In this document: piece by piece, positions 55,535-64,000 of the stretch
How positions within the stretch are numbered: the stretch's first letter is position 1
Layout of the letters: every line of letters begins with the position of its first letter
From: Candidatus Vagococcus giribetii
Lineage (GTDB): Bacteria > Bacillota > Bacilli > Lactobacillales > Vagococcaceae
Reading direction: 5' to 3'
Assembly: GCF_017316185.1 (NCBI RefSeq)
Contig: NZ_JAFLVX010000009.1
Location: 1-64,000, forward strand
DNA length: 64,000 nt
Position numbers and translations under genes: made by a program
Notes under the pieces: generated by a model
Seen by the model: the letters and a program-made list of their open reading frames with translations, nothing else
Database searches by the model: none
Told to the model about the DNA's origin: nothing

Positions 55535-56434
55535 CTAATCTAATTTTTTGTCAAACCATTTCGTGACAAAATCAATAAACTTTTTATTGGAAATAGTTTT
55601 ATTTAATGACTTTCGTTCAACTAATAAAATCTCCCAATTACGGTCTAAACTAATGGGATAGCTAATCAGTTGGGGATGGGAATATTGCTCGACAATGGGA
55701 GTTGGTAAAATACTAATAGTATCCACATTATGACGAACCATGTTGATTAATAAATCCCACTGCTTACTCGTAAACACAATATTAGGCTCGGCTCCTCTTT
55801 TTTTAAAGGCTGTTGTAATTACGTCATACAACTGAAAATCTTTGTTTAAAGTCACTAATGGGTGATTGGCGAGTTCTGTAATGTCTTCTACTTTTTTATG
55901 ACTCAAGGGATTATCCTTATTAATAACCAGTGAAAATGTGCTTTCAATCAGACTTATTTTTTTACATAAGTCGTTATCAAATGGCTCAATTAACACAGCT
56001 AATTCTATTTCTCCGTGTAACAAATCGTTAATGAGACGATTGGCTCCAACTTCTACAATATCTAACTCAATATCAGGATTCATTAGCATAAAGTTAGATA
56101 GAATATCATAGAAATAAACAGATAAGGTAACTGGGGGAATCCCTACACGAACTTTTCCTCGGTTGTCATCTTTTAATTCATTTAATTTATCTTGAAAATC
56201 TTGAGCAGCTAATAAAAAGACCGCCAACTCTTTTTTTAACTCCATACCTTGAGGAGTGATTTTAAGTTTTTTCCCCACTCGTTCAAATAAAAGCAACTCA
56301 TGCTCTGCCTCAAACTCTTGAACAGCTTGACTCATAGCAGGTTGAGAGACAAAACATTTTTCAGCGGCTCGACTAATATTTTCAGTGACAAGGACAGTAT
56401 AAATATATTTTAGTTGTTTTAACGTTGATTTCAT
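55535..56434 (-). CDS. LysR-family transcriptional regulator
   Basis: 299 residues. N-terminal HTH (MKSTLKQLKYIYTVLVTENI; AAEKCFVSQPAMSQAVQEFE) and a periplasmic-binding-like effector domain (about 90-295). It is encoded last in the direction of the catabolic operon, with a 110-bp gap to the hydrolase gene. It is the only local candidate for binding the palindrome at 62522-62540. The effector could be an acyl-CoA, hydroxybutyrate or acetoacetate. Confidence 0.88.
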   Translation of the reverse strand: MKSTLKQLKYIYTVLVTENISRAAEKCFVSQPAMSQAVQEFEAEHELLLFERVGKKLKITPQGMELKKELAVFLLAAQDFQDKLNELKDDNRGKVRVGIPPVTLSVYFYDILSNFMLMNPDIELDIVEVGANRLINDLLHGEIELAVLIEPFDNDLCKKISLIESTFSLVINKDNPLSHKKVEDITELANHPLVTLNKDFQLYDVITTAFKKRGAEPNIVFTSKQWDLLINMVRHNVDTISILPTPIVEQYSHPQLISYPISLDRNWEILLVERKSLNKTISNKKFIDFVTKWFDKKLD

Positions 56435-56548
56435 GGAGTAACCTCCCTAGACTTTTTCTTATTCTAAGTGTATCTTATCTAACAAAAAAGCGTTAGTCAA
56501 AAAAAGTAACCTCCAATAATCAACATGGAAGGCTACTTAAATGGCTAA

Positions 56549-57667
56549 TTATTTTTCTATGAATTCTTTGATTTTGTGATCAAATAAATGGGTATCAATC
56601 ACGCCACCCATATGACCTTTTTCACTTTCAAAGGCAAATAACTCAGCGTTTTTACCTAATTTAGTCAATGTCTCTACCATTTTTTCATTAAAAACAGTTG
56701 GTTGTAAGTAATCTCGTGTACAAGATACCATCAACACATTAGCTGAAATTTTACTTAAAGCGTCTTCCAATGAGTCATGGTTATGAGCTAAATCATGCAT
56801 CATTGTCGCACGACTTGTGTAATACCAGTGACTAGCATCAATAGCAGAAGCTCCCGCTTTAATCCCATCACCTAATTGTTTTTCATAAGCAGTTGGCACA
56901 TAAATGTCCAAATAAGTATCTACTTCACTACTATCGCGTTTGTACGTTGCTTCGTAGAATTCTTCTGTAAAGGCACCAGCGTTCATCATTTGAATCGCTA
57001 ATTCTAACCCTTCTGTTGGACCGTCTCCTTCTTCGTAGTTACCCTCTTGCCATTTTGGATCCATAGCAATCGCACGCATTGCGTGTTGTAACACTGTAAA
57101 TGATGTTAAGACAGGATTTTGTGGATTAGTAATCACACCAATCACATTATCAAGCATCTCTGGGTACTCAACAGCCCATGATAGTGAAATAAAACCACCA
57201 GCTGAAGCTCCCATAATCGCATGTAACTTATTAATACCTAATTGTTTCGTGATGAATTCTTTTTGAATACCAGCCATATCTCTAAAAGTATAAGCCGGAA
57301 AATCCATTCCCCAACGTTTTCCTGTTTCGGGATTAATACTTCTTGGACCTGTTGTAATGACTTTAGGATTGTTAAATTGAACATTCGCTAAATTGTCTGT
57401 ACTAATAACAAAATATTTGTTAGTATCCACTGCTTTTCCAGGACCAATTAACCCGTCCCAATAGCCAGGTGCTGCATCATCTTCTGAGTACTTACCTGCA
57501 GCATGACTTGAAGCACTAAAATAATGAGCAACTAAAATCGCATTTGATTTATCTTCATTTAAAGTTCCATATGTTTCATAACCTAATGTGACGGGAATGC
57601 TTTTGCCGTTTTCTAATGTATAAGAATCTAAACTAAATGATTTTTTTTCGATATTCATTAATTCCAT
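56549..57667 (-). CDS. MetX-like alpha/beta hydrolase
   Basis: 372 residues of the homoserine O-acetyltransferase fold (SIPVTLGYETYGTLN; ILVAHYFSASSH; nucleophile elbow IMGASAGGF). The inferred triad is Ser155, Asp319 (TRDYLQP) and His352 (GHMGG). True MetX has GPSMGG and GHDAF, so substrate use probably differs. It stands in an operon with a carrier, a CoA-transferase and a thiolase, not with methionine genes. A role as esterase or acyltransferase that feeds this pathway is more likely than homoserine acetylation. Confidence 0.8.
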   Translation of the reverse strand: MELMNIEKKSFSLDSYTLENGKSIPVTLGYETYGTLNEDKSNAILVAHYFSASSHAAGKYSEDDAAPGYWDGLIGPGKAVDTNKYFVISTDNLANVQFNNPKVITTGPRSINPETGKRWGMDFPAYTFRDMAGIQKEFITKQLGINKLHAIMGASAGGFISLSWAVEYPEMLDNVIGVITNPQNPVLTSFTVLQHAMRAIAMDPKWQEGNYEEGDGPTEGLELAIQMMNAGAFTEEFYEATYKRDSSEVDTYLDIYVPTAYEKQLGDGIKAGASAIDASHWYYTSRATMMHDLAHNHDSLEDALSKISANVLMVSCTRDYLQPTVFNEKMVETLTKLGKNAELFAFESEKGHMGGVIDTHLFDHKIKEFIEK

Positions 57668-57695
57668 GATTAAATCCTCCTAAAGATCATACGTT

Positions 57696-58895
57696 TTATT
57701 TTTTATTTTTTCCTGTTTCTGGTAATAAGAATGAACCAATAAAGAATGAGAAGCTTAAACCAACAGCTAATAATAGACCTGCTTTAAAGCCTGAGTTATC
57801 AATAATCATACCAATAACAAAGTAGAAGAATGTTTCAAAAATATATGAGAATGACCAGAAAATACCCATGATTAAAGTTAATTTAGATGGTGTCATACCA
57901 GGCATTTCTTGTGGAATCGTTACAAGAGCTGTCATTGGAACAAACATGAAGAACCCTAATGATGCTGCGGCAACTAATGCCACTGTTGTTGAGCTAGTTA
58001 ACACCATAGCTAAGCCAGATAAACTCATTAAAAGACCTGAAATTCTAAGAACTGGTAAACGTTTCACGTATTTTTTAGAAACGCCAATCCCTACAGCTGC
58101 TCCAATAACACCAGCAATCGCAACTGTTGAGCTTAAGATTTTTGGATTAACAGGAGCCCCATCTGAAATTGGGAAAATAGTTAATACAACAATATATAAA
58201 GTTAAAAGACCTGCATAAGTGAATGGGAAAATATAAGTAAATTTTTCTTTTAAAGCTTGAGATAACGTGTACTCATCTTCTGCTTTAGCGTTAGCTGCTG
58301 GTTTGTTGATTTCAAAGTCTTCACCAAAAATTAACCAAGCGACTAATAATACTAAACTACAGATAGCAAAGAACATCATACTCTTTTGCCAAGTCACTAA
58401 CCAATTAATAACTGGAGCAACAATAACCATAGCAATAATACTACCAACGTTATAAGCTGCCGCATTGATACCGTTGACCATAGCACGTTTGTCAGCTGAG
58501 TAATAGTTCATAACGATTGGGCCAAAGTAAACAACGAATAACGCGCCACCAAATCCCATAATAAAACGACCAATAACAAAGATTAAGTAAGTTGGTGCAA
58601 AGACACCTAATAAACTACCACCAACAATTAACAACCCTGCTAGAGTGATTGCTTTTTTAGGGTAAAGCTTGATTAACACCTTAGCTGCTAATAAGTTACC
58701 AATAATTTTAGCCACTGTAATGGCATTTGAGATGAAAGTCGCTGATGAGAATGATTTCAAATCAAAGTGTTCCATGATTTGGGGAGTTAATGTTGTCCCC
58801 GCAATCCAGTTAACAGCAAAGAAGGCATAACTAAAAAACATAATAATTTCAATAATGTGTGCTCTTGATGAATTTTGCTTTGTTGCATTTTCCAT
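57696..58895 (-). CDS. MFS transporter
   Basis: 399 residues with twelve membrane segments; the motif between segments 2 and 3 is degenerate (KVLIKLYPKKAITLAGLLI) and GRFIMGFGGALFVVYFGPIV is segment 4. It resembles the NarK/CynX branch of organic-anion and nitrate carriers. In this operon it probably imports the carboxylic acid substrate. Confidence 0.85.
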   Translation of the reverse strand: MENATKQNSSRAHIIEIIMFFSYAFFAVNWIAGTTLTPQIMEHFDLKSFSSATFISNAITVAKIIGNLLAAKVLIKLYPKKAITLAGLLIVGGSLLGVFAPTYLIFVIGRFIMGFGGALFVVYFGPIVMNYYSADKRAMVNGINAAAYNVGSIIAMVIVAPVINWLVTWQKSMMFFAICSLVLLVAWLIFGEDFEINKPAANAKAEDEYTLSQALKEKFTYIFPFTYAGLLTLYIVVLTIFPISDGAPVNPKILSSTVAIAGVIGAAVGIGVSKKYVKRLPVLRISGLLMSLSGLAMVLTSSTTVALVAAASLGFFMFVPMTALVTIPQEMPGMTPSKLTLIMGIFWSFSYIFETFFYFVIGMIIDNSGFKAGLLLAVGLSFSFFIGSFLLPETGKNKK

Positions 58896-58909
58896 GTAAA
58901 ATTCTCCTT

Positions 58910-60481
58910 TTAATTAAAGTTTAAATTCATTTTATTTTCACTAAAAATAGATGAATCCATTAATTTTAGATGCTCAGATATCAGTGGCTTGAAGGCCATG
59001 TTAGCTAAGATGTCTGTTGCTAAATCAATACCTGGAGCGATTTCAATTAGTGTTAAACCTGCCTCTTCTAATTTAAAGACAGCTCTTTCAGTCACATAAT
59101 AAATCTCTTGTTGATGTCTTGTAGCAAATGCTCCACTAAAGGTAATATGCTCGACTTTATCCACTAGTTTTTGTTTACTACCTTCTGTTTCAATGGTAAT
59201 ACCTGTTGAATCAATCCCGTACGTCACGCCTTTAGCCGTAAAAGTTCCTGTAAAAATCACTTTTTTAGCTGTTTGCGTAATATCGATAAATCCACCGGCT
59301 CCAGCAATCTTAGGTCCAAATTTTGATACGTTTACATTTCCAAACTGGTCCGTTTCTGCCATACCTAAGAAGGCTGCATCAATCCCACCACCATTGTAAA
59401 ATTGGAACATATCTCCTTGTTGGATAATGGCTTCTGGGTAAACACAACAACCAAAATCAAGCCCTCCTTGTGGCGTTCCACCAAAAATACCTGGTTCAAC
59501 TGTTGGTGTAAAGTAAGCTTCTTGTCCTTCTTCACTTAAGACTTGAGCCACTACTTCTGGCACACCAATCCCGTAATTAACCACGTGATCTGTCTCAGGA
59601 TTTAAGAACATTGCTGCTCGTCTAGCGATAATTTTTTTAGCCGTTAAGGGTGAAATTGTCGTTTCTGTTTGCTCCATAATACCTGCTGATACAAACTGTT
59701 CATTGTACATAGTATCAAAGGTTTGTTGGTGATTTGTCATATCTGTTGCAACCACTACATAATCCACGCAAACCCCTGGAATCACGATTGATTTAGGATC
59801 AAGAGTACCTGCTGGGCATTTTTCTTTCACCTGAACAATGACTTTTCCTCCATTGTTACTCGTTGCCATAGCCATTGAAATAGCTTCTAATACTAAAGGC
59901 TCATCACCAAATGAGATATTACCCTTTTCATCGGCATAAGTTCCTTTAAGAATAGCTACATCTGGATAAATTGTTTTATAAGCTAAGAAGGTTTCATCTT
60001 CAATCGTCATCTTTTTAACTAATTCTTCTGTTGTTGCGTCATTCAGCTTACCACCGTCAACATCAGGGTCGACAAAAGTGTCTAAACCAATTTTTGACAG
60101 ATGCCAATTACGTTTAGCTGCTGCGTCTCTAAACATCTGTGACATGACTCCTTGAGGGAAGTTATACCCTTCTACCAGGTTATTCTCAACTAATGGTTGG
60201 AAAGAGGGAACAAGTCCCCAATGCCCACCAATAATCCGTTTAACTAAACCTTCATGTCCGTAATGATTTAAACCTCTAGCACCTCTATCTCCGATCCCTG
60301 CTGCATAAACCAAACCTAAGTTTTCAGGATGACTTGTTTCTAAAAAGCGTTTTTCCACTGCTTGATGAATTTCCTCAGCCACTCCTGTCCCGATAAAGCC
60401 ACCCACTGCAAGCATTGAACCATCTTCGATAAGAAGAGCTGCTTCATCTGCTGTTAGAAAAGTTACTTGTTTCTCAGACAT
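58910..60481 (-). CDS. Acyl-CoA:acetate/3-ketoacid CoA-transferase (YdiF-like)
   Basis: 523 residues containing fused alpha and beta halves. The catalytic glutamate is Glu329 in PTVEPGIFGG, typical of the YdiF class. Transfers CoA between acyl-CoA or acetyl-CoA and a free short-chain or keto acid. It starts two bases before the thiolase stop, so it is tightly coupled. Predicted step: acetoacetate to acetoacetyl-CoA. Confidence 0.9.
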   Translation of the reverse strand: MSEKQVTFLTADEAALLIEDGSMLAVGGFIGTGVAEEIHQAVEKRFLETSHPENLGLVYAAGIGDRGARGLNHYGHEGLVKRIIGGHWGLVPSFQPLVENNLVEGYNFPQGVMSQMFRDAAAKRNWHLSKIGLDTFVDPDVDGGKLNDATTEELVKKMTIEDETFLAYKTIYPDVAILKGTYADEKGNISFGDEPLVLEAISMAMATSNNGGKVIVQVKEKCPAGTLDPKSIVIPGVCVDYVVVATDMTNHQQTFDTMYNEQFVSAGIMEQTETTISPLTAKKIIARRAAMFLNPETDHVVNYGIGVPEVVAQVLSEEGQEAYFTPTVEPGIFGGTPQGGLDFGCCVYPEAIIQQGDMFQFYNGGGIDAAFLGMAETDQFGNVNVSKFGPKIAGAGGFIDITQTAKKVIFTGTFTAKGVTYGIDSTGITIETEGSKQKLVDKVEHITFSGAFATRHQQEIYYVTERAVFKLEEAGLTLIEIAPGIDLATDILANMAFKPLISEHLKLMDSSIFSENKMNLNFN

Positions 60482-60483
60482 GT

Positions 60484-61698
60484 TTATTTCACCACCTGTT
60501 TAATAATCATCGCTACACCCATACCGCCACCGATACATAGAGAAGCCACACCGTAAGTTAACTCTTTGTTAGCTTTCATTTGGTGAAGTAAAGTCGTTGC
60601 GACACGAGCACCAGAAGCACCTAGTGGATGACCTAAGGCAATTGCTCCACCTTGTAAGTTCACTCGACTCATTAACTCTTCTTCTGATAAACCGTGTTGT
60701 TTGCTTAATTCTTTTACCACACCTAATGATTGTGAGGCAAAAGCTTCATTTAACTCAAATATATCAATGTCTTTTAAGGTTAAGTCTGTTTTGTTTAGTG
60801 CTTTTTCAATCGCATAAACTGGACCAAGTCCCATAATTGATGGATCTAAACCTGCTGTTCCAAAAGAAACAATTTCAGCCATTGGTTCTAATCCATATGT
60901 TTCGACTGCTTTTTCTGAAGCAATCAATAACACACTTGCACCGTCATTAATCCCTGATGCATTCCCTGCTGTGACAGTTCCTTCTTTTTTGAAGGCTGGT
61001 CTTAATGTTCCTAATTTCTCCACACTTGATTTTGGATTAGGATGCTCATCTGTATCAATGATAATCTCTTGTTTTCTTGTTTTAACAGTTACAGGAACAA
61101 TTTCATCTTTGAACTTCCCTGCTTCAATGGCTTTAAGTGCTTTTTGTTGTGAGTTAAAAGCAAACGCATCTTGTTCTTGTCTTGAAATATTAAATTTATC
61201 GGCAATATTTTCTGCAGTGATTCCCATGTGATACCCATGAACGCCATCTGTTAAACCATCTCTTAATAGCGTATCTTGAATTGAAGCACCGCCTAATGGT
61301 AAGCCACTACGACTTTGGTAATTAGGTAAAATCTGTGCAGACTGACTCATAGATTCAACGCCACCTGCTAAGACCATATCTGCTTCTCCTAATAAGATAT
61401 CTTTATAAGCTTCTTGAACAGTCATTAAGCCACTACCACACAAAATGTTTAGGGTATATGCCACACGTTCTTCAGGAAGACCTGCATTTAAGAGAACTTG
61501 TCTAGCGATATTTTGACCATGACCAGCTGATAATACATTTCCTAAGATCAATTCATCAATCAATTCAGGATCAACTTGGTTATCTGCTAATAGTTGTTTG
61601 ACCACTGTCGTTGTTAAATCTACAGGATTAACACTGGCTAAGCCTCCCATGAATTTTCCAATAGCTGTTCTTTTGGCATCAATAATATAAACTTTCAT
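60484..61698 (-). CDS. Acetyl-CoA C-acetyltransferase (thiolase)
   Basis: 404 residues. Catalytic Cys87 (LCGSGLMTV), His357 (GHPLGASGAR) and Cys388 (CIGGGMG) are all present. Cleaves acetoacetyl-CoA to two acetyl-CoA, or the reverse for mevalonate. Operon context favours the breakdown direction, but supply for biosynthesis cannot be excluded. Confidence 0.94.
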   Translation of the reverse strand: MKVYIIDAKRTAIGKFMGGLASVNPVDLTTTVVKQLLADNQVDPELIDELILGNVLSAGHGQNIARQVLLNAGLPEERVAYTLNILCGSGLMTVQEAYKDILLGEADMVLAGGVESMSQSAQILPNYQSRSGLPLGGASIQDTLLRDGLTDGVHGYHMGITAENIADKFNISRQEQDAFAFNSQQKALKAIEAGKFKDEIVPVTVKTRKQEIIIDTDEHPNPKSSVEKLGTLRPAFKKEGTVTAGNASGINDGASVLLIASEKAVETYGLEPMAEIVSFGTAGLDPSIMGLGPVYAIEKALNKTDLTLKDIDIFELNEAFASQSLGVVKELSKQHGLSEEELMSRVNLQGGAIALGHPLGASGARVATTLLHQMKANKELTYGVASLCIGGGMGVAMIIKQVVK

Positions 61699-61712
61699 TT
61701 TTAACTAGCTCC

Positions 61713-62435
61713 TTAAATTCTCATTCCACCATTAACTGATAAGACGTGACCATTAACAAATGATGCTTCATCACTTGCTAAGAAGGCAACGGCATTAGCA
61801 ATTTCGATTGGCTCTGCTAAACGTTTCATTGGGTTTTTCTCTTTCAAGCGCTCAATGATTTTTTCCGGCACTGATTGAACCATCTCTGTATTCACATAAC
61901 CAGGTGCTACAACATTGGTACGAATATTTTCACCTTTTCGAGTGAATTCTTTCGCCCATGTATAAGTCATACCTATCACACCTGCTTTTGTTGCTGCATA
62001 GTTTGTTTGACCAATGTTACCATACTCACCAACCACTGATGATAAGTTAACGATTGATCCTTTTCCAACTTCTTTCATAAAAGGTACCACTGCTTGAGTC
62101 ACATTGAATGTTCCTTTTAAGTTAATATCTACAACAAAATCCCAGTTAGCTTCTGTTGTTTTTTCGATTAAACCATCTCTTGTAACACCAGCGTTATTCA
62201 CTAATACATCAATTTGTTTACCTTCAATAATAATCTCGTTGATGACTTTTTTAACATCATCTGTGTTTGAAATGTCCACTTGTTTTTGAGTGAAATTAGC
62301 CATTTCTTCACCAGTTGCTACATCTAATGAGTAAACATGTTTAGCACCTTGTTCTAACATTAAATCAGCAACTGTGCGTCCAATACCTCTTGCTGCTCCA
62401 GTAATAACAATAATTTTGTCTTCAAATCTTTTCAT
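61713..62435 (-). CDS. SDR dehydrogenase, FabG/3-hydroxybutyrate type
   Basis: 240 residues. NAD(P)-binding TGAARGIG (12-19), NNAGVTRDG, and catalytic Ser133, Tyr146 and Lys150 (NYAATKAG). Although it resembles FabG, it leads a CoA-transferase/thiolase operon, so 3-hydroxybutyrate (or 3-hydroxybutyryl-CoA) is a likely substrate. The start ATG at 62435 has GGAGGG nine bases upstream; the longer frame to 62483 runs into the cre site. Confidence 0.85.
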   Translation of the reverse strand: MKRFEDKIIVITGAARGIGRTVADLMLEQGAKHVYSLDVATGEEMANFTQKQVDISNTDDVKKVINEIIIEGKQIDVLVNNAGVTRDGLIEKTTEANWDFVVDINLKGTFNVTQAVVPFMKEVGKGSIVNLSSVVGEYGNIGQTNYAATKAGVIGMTYTWAKEFTRKGENIRTNVVAPGYVNTEMVQSVPEKIIERLKEKNPMKRLAEPIEIANAVAFLASDEASFVNGHVLSVNGGMRI

Positions 62436-62454
62436 GATTTTGTTCCCTCCAATT

Positions 62455-62468
62455 TGAATTCGCTTACA
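62455..62468 (-). promoter_or_regulatory. cre site (CcpA)
   Basis: TGTAAGCGAATTCA on the minus strand matches the relaxed cre consensus TGNNARCGNWWWCA at every position. It lies about 20 bp before the SDR start, in a good place to block transcription when glucose is present. Confidence 0.7.
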
Positions 62469-62521
62469 GATAAAATATAACAAAATAACTTGTGTTTTAG
62501 AAATACAAAAAAGCTATTTGC

Positions 62522-62540
62522 ATATAAGTATTACTTATAT
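62522..62540. promoter_or_regulatory. Palindromic operator, probable LysR site
   Basis: ATATAAGTA-T-TACTTATAT, a perfect 9-1-9 inverted repeat containing the LysR-type ATAA-N7-TTAT. It is 87-105 bp upstream of the SDR start, fitting LysR-type activation. Confidence 0.7.
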
Positions 62541-62591
62541 AGACTTTTCTTGTTTTTCGACTCCACTTAGTTAACGTTTGCCTTTCTTCAC

Positions 62592-62640
62592 AAAAAAAGC
62601 AAACCCTTTCTTAGTTTAAAAGAAAAAGATTTGCTTTTTG
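62592..62640 (-). terminator. Terminator of HAD phosphatase gene
   Basis: AAAAAGCAAA / TTTGCTTTTT with a long A/T interior including CTTTCTTAG...; T-run on the minus strand. Confidence 0.65.
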
Positions 62641-62648
62641 TTAACTTA

Positions 62649-63476
62649 TTATAAATATTTCGTCAAGATTGTTACGATTCCATCTTCATCATTTGACTTT
62701 GTGACAGTATCTGCTAGTTCCTTTAATTCCGGAACGGCATTCCCCATGGCTACGCCTAAACCTGCATAAGCAAGCATCGTCGCATCGTTATGACCATCGC
62801 CAAAAGCAATCACGTCTTTAGCTGCAATCCCCATAGGTGTTAACACTGTATCGAGAGCTTTAGCTTTATCAATTCCTTTAGCAGTAAACTCAAAATAAAA
62901 ATCAGCAGTAAACACACAATTTAGTTTGTCTTTAAAAGGTGCCATCATATCGTGATGAGCTGTTTTTAAATAGTTAGGCTTGCCTGCTGTTAAAATTTTA
63001 TTAATCGGGTAGTCTAAAAAGGCGGCTAAGTCGTCTTTCTCGCACAGTTTGTACTTCCCACCACGAGCTTCGTATTCCACCACATTTAAAGGCTGTCCTC
63101 TAAATTCCAAGGTACAACTAAACACGTCATTAACATACATATAGTCGTCTTTATCAATCATGACTGTCACATCAAATTGTTTCATATGCTCTAACACAGC
63201 TTTTCCTTCTTCAATGGATAAAGCTTGATTATATATTTCTTGACCACTTTGACAGTCAATAACTTTAGAGCCATTATACGAAACAACTAACCCACCATAT
63301 GTGCCTAACTCTAATTCTTCAGCCAAATCAAGCATTCCTGTTGTCGGACGCCCTGATGCTAAAATGACTTTCACGCCTTTTTTTTGGGCTGTCATTAAGG
63401 CTTCTTTGGTTCTTTCTGACATAACTTTGTCACTTGTCAGTAGAGTGCCATCAATATCTAAAACAATTGCTTTCAA
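62649..63476 (-). CDS. Cof-type HAD-IIB phosphatase
   Basis: 275 residues. Motif I DIDGTLLTS (nucleophile Asp7, acid/base Asp9), motif II ILASGRPT, motif III lysine near FTAKGIDKAKAL and motif IV FGDGHNDATML. A C2B cap lies between. Members dephosphorylate sugar or flavin phosphates. Substrate not assigned. Single gene. Confidence 0.9.
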   Translation of the reverse strand: MKAIVLDIDGTLLTSDKVMSERTKEALMTAQKKGVKVILASGRPTTGMLDLAEELELGTYGGLVVSYNGSKVIDCQSGQEIYNQALSIEEGKAVLEHMKQFDVTVMIDKDDYMYVNDVFSCTLEFRGQPLNVVEYEARGGKYKLCEKDDLAAFLDYPINKILTAGKPNYLKTAHHDMMAPFKDKLNCVFTADFYFEFTAKGIDKAKALDTVLTPMGIAAKDVIAFGDGHNDATMLAYAGLGVAMGNAVPELKELADTVTKSNDEDGIVTILTKYL

Positions 63477-63595
63477 CCTCTATCACCTCTTCCTATAAGT
63501 AAGACTAACATATTTATTTCCATAAAAAGGCTTGAGAGGAGCTTTTGATAAAATGTTTTCAAATCGTGTCTTTATCTCTAAACATCTTGAGATAT

Positions 63596-64000
63596 TTATT
63601 TCAATTGTTGATTCATCTTTTGATAATTTGTTAGCTTGAACCTACGATTTTCTTCGCCGTTATGGTTGAAGTAACCTGTATAAAGTAAATCAAATAGCAT
63701 CAATAAAGAAAAACGAGTTGAAAAAGAGGAGATTTTATTATAGTGATTTTCATCTGATGCTAAAAATAGGACTTCTCTAGCCTCTGATACTAAGGGATTA
63801 TTTTGAGTTGATGTCACTAAAATAATCGGCGTCTGATTTTTAGTCAGCAGTTTAACTACTTCTTGAGTGGTTTGACCTCTGCCACCATAAGACACCACAA
63901 TCGCCACATGGTCCTTAGTGCTATTAGCTGCCGATAAACGTTGAACATAGTCTTCATCAGGTACATTAACAAGTGTGCCAATTTCTTGTAGTTGAAACTT
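63596..64000 (-). CDS. MurR/RpiR-family regulator (partial, C-terminal SIS domain)
   Basis: The frame is open to the right edge, giving 134 visible residues without the N-terminal HTH. The SIS sugar-phosphate isomerase-like fold is seen in HVAIVVSYGGRGQTTQEVVK and the following TPIILVTSTQNNPLVSEA. RpiR regulators bind phosphosugars through the SIS domain. Apparent start codons at 63907 are inside the domain and not used. Confidence 0.75.
   Translation of the reverse strand, partial: KFQLQEIGTLVNVPDEDYVQRLSAANSTKDHVAIVVSYGGRGQTTQEVVKLLTKNQTPIILVTSTQNNPLVSEAREVLFLASDENHYNKISSFSTRFSLLMLFDLLYTGYFNHNGEENRRFKLTNYQKMNQQLK

Noticed and set aside
56549-57667. Naming the hydrolase metX (homoserine O-acetyltransferase)
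   Set aside because: The nucleophile and histidine motifs differ from true MetX and the operon has no methionine genes.

Overview
The window is AT-rich chromosomal DNA from a low-GC Gram-positive bacterium of the order Lactobacillales. The gene order lysS-dusB-hslO-ftsH-hpt-tilS-S1-divIC-rqcP-(flippase)-mfd-pth matches the conserved block of Enterococcaceae. The small regulatory genes and the MucBP surface protein fit Enterococcus or Vagococcus; Vagococcus is my best guess, but this is inference from gene order and style, not a database result. No phage, insertion sequence, CRISPR array, rRNA or tRNA gene is visible. The left edge does hold two tandem promoters of rRNA type pointing out of the window.

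Layout. 1-356: tandem strong promoters on the minus strand (probably rrn). 383-15168: housekeeping block on the minus strand (translation, redox chaperone, FtsH, purine salvage, tRNA modification, division, ribosome rescue, Mfd, Pth). 15410-18430: ldh, a 31-residue membrane peptide gene, and an SOS-controlled Y-family polymerase with a YolD protein. 18572-22400: MerR-controlled monooxygenase operon, then an island of small orphan genes separated by a repeated promoter-like sequence. 22760-26440: sugar PTS operon (antiterminator, EIIBC, ChbG deacetylase, EIIA) with an RNA antiterminator/terminator leader. 26750-27590: two gene remnants that have both lost their 5' ends. 27740-36650: accessory and envelope genes, including a MucBP/LPxTG-type adhesin, a likely bacteriocin immunity protein, a TraX protein and a membrane-tailed acetyltransferase. 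36727-40455: PTS EIIC plus a TIM-barrel protein, divergent from a MocR regulator, with a 30-bp perfect palindrome between. 40609-49248: small regulators and enzymes (Mga-like, TMEM175, L,D-transpeptidase, YxeA, DUF1269, chorismate mutase, Sir2, EamA).

49395-51986: a lysine riboswitch with terminator controls a fused binding-protein/permease and its ATPase, so this is probably a lysine importer. 52047-54912: Feo iron uptake (two-domain FeoA, FeoB, and a Cys-rich FeoB-associated peptide) behind an exact Fur box. 55006-55457: ten DnaA boxes or near-boxes, without dnaA. 55535-62468: a catabolic operon (SDR dehydrogenase, thiolase, CoA-transferase, MFS carrier, MetX-like hydrolase) with a LysR gene, a palindromic operator and a cre site. 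These enzymes together would turn 3-hydroxybutyrate or acetoacetate, perhaps released from an ester, into acetyl-CoA. The window ends in a HAD phosphatase and a partial RpiR-type regulator.

The most interesting points are the DnaA-box cluster away from dnaA, the hydroxybutyrate-type operon with an unassigned acyl hydrolase, the small membrane peptide antisense to an SOS locus, the MocR/PTS/TIM-barrel locus, and the repeat-studded island of small genes.
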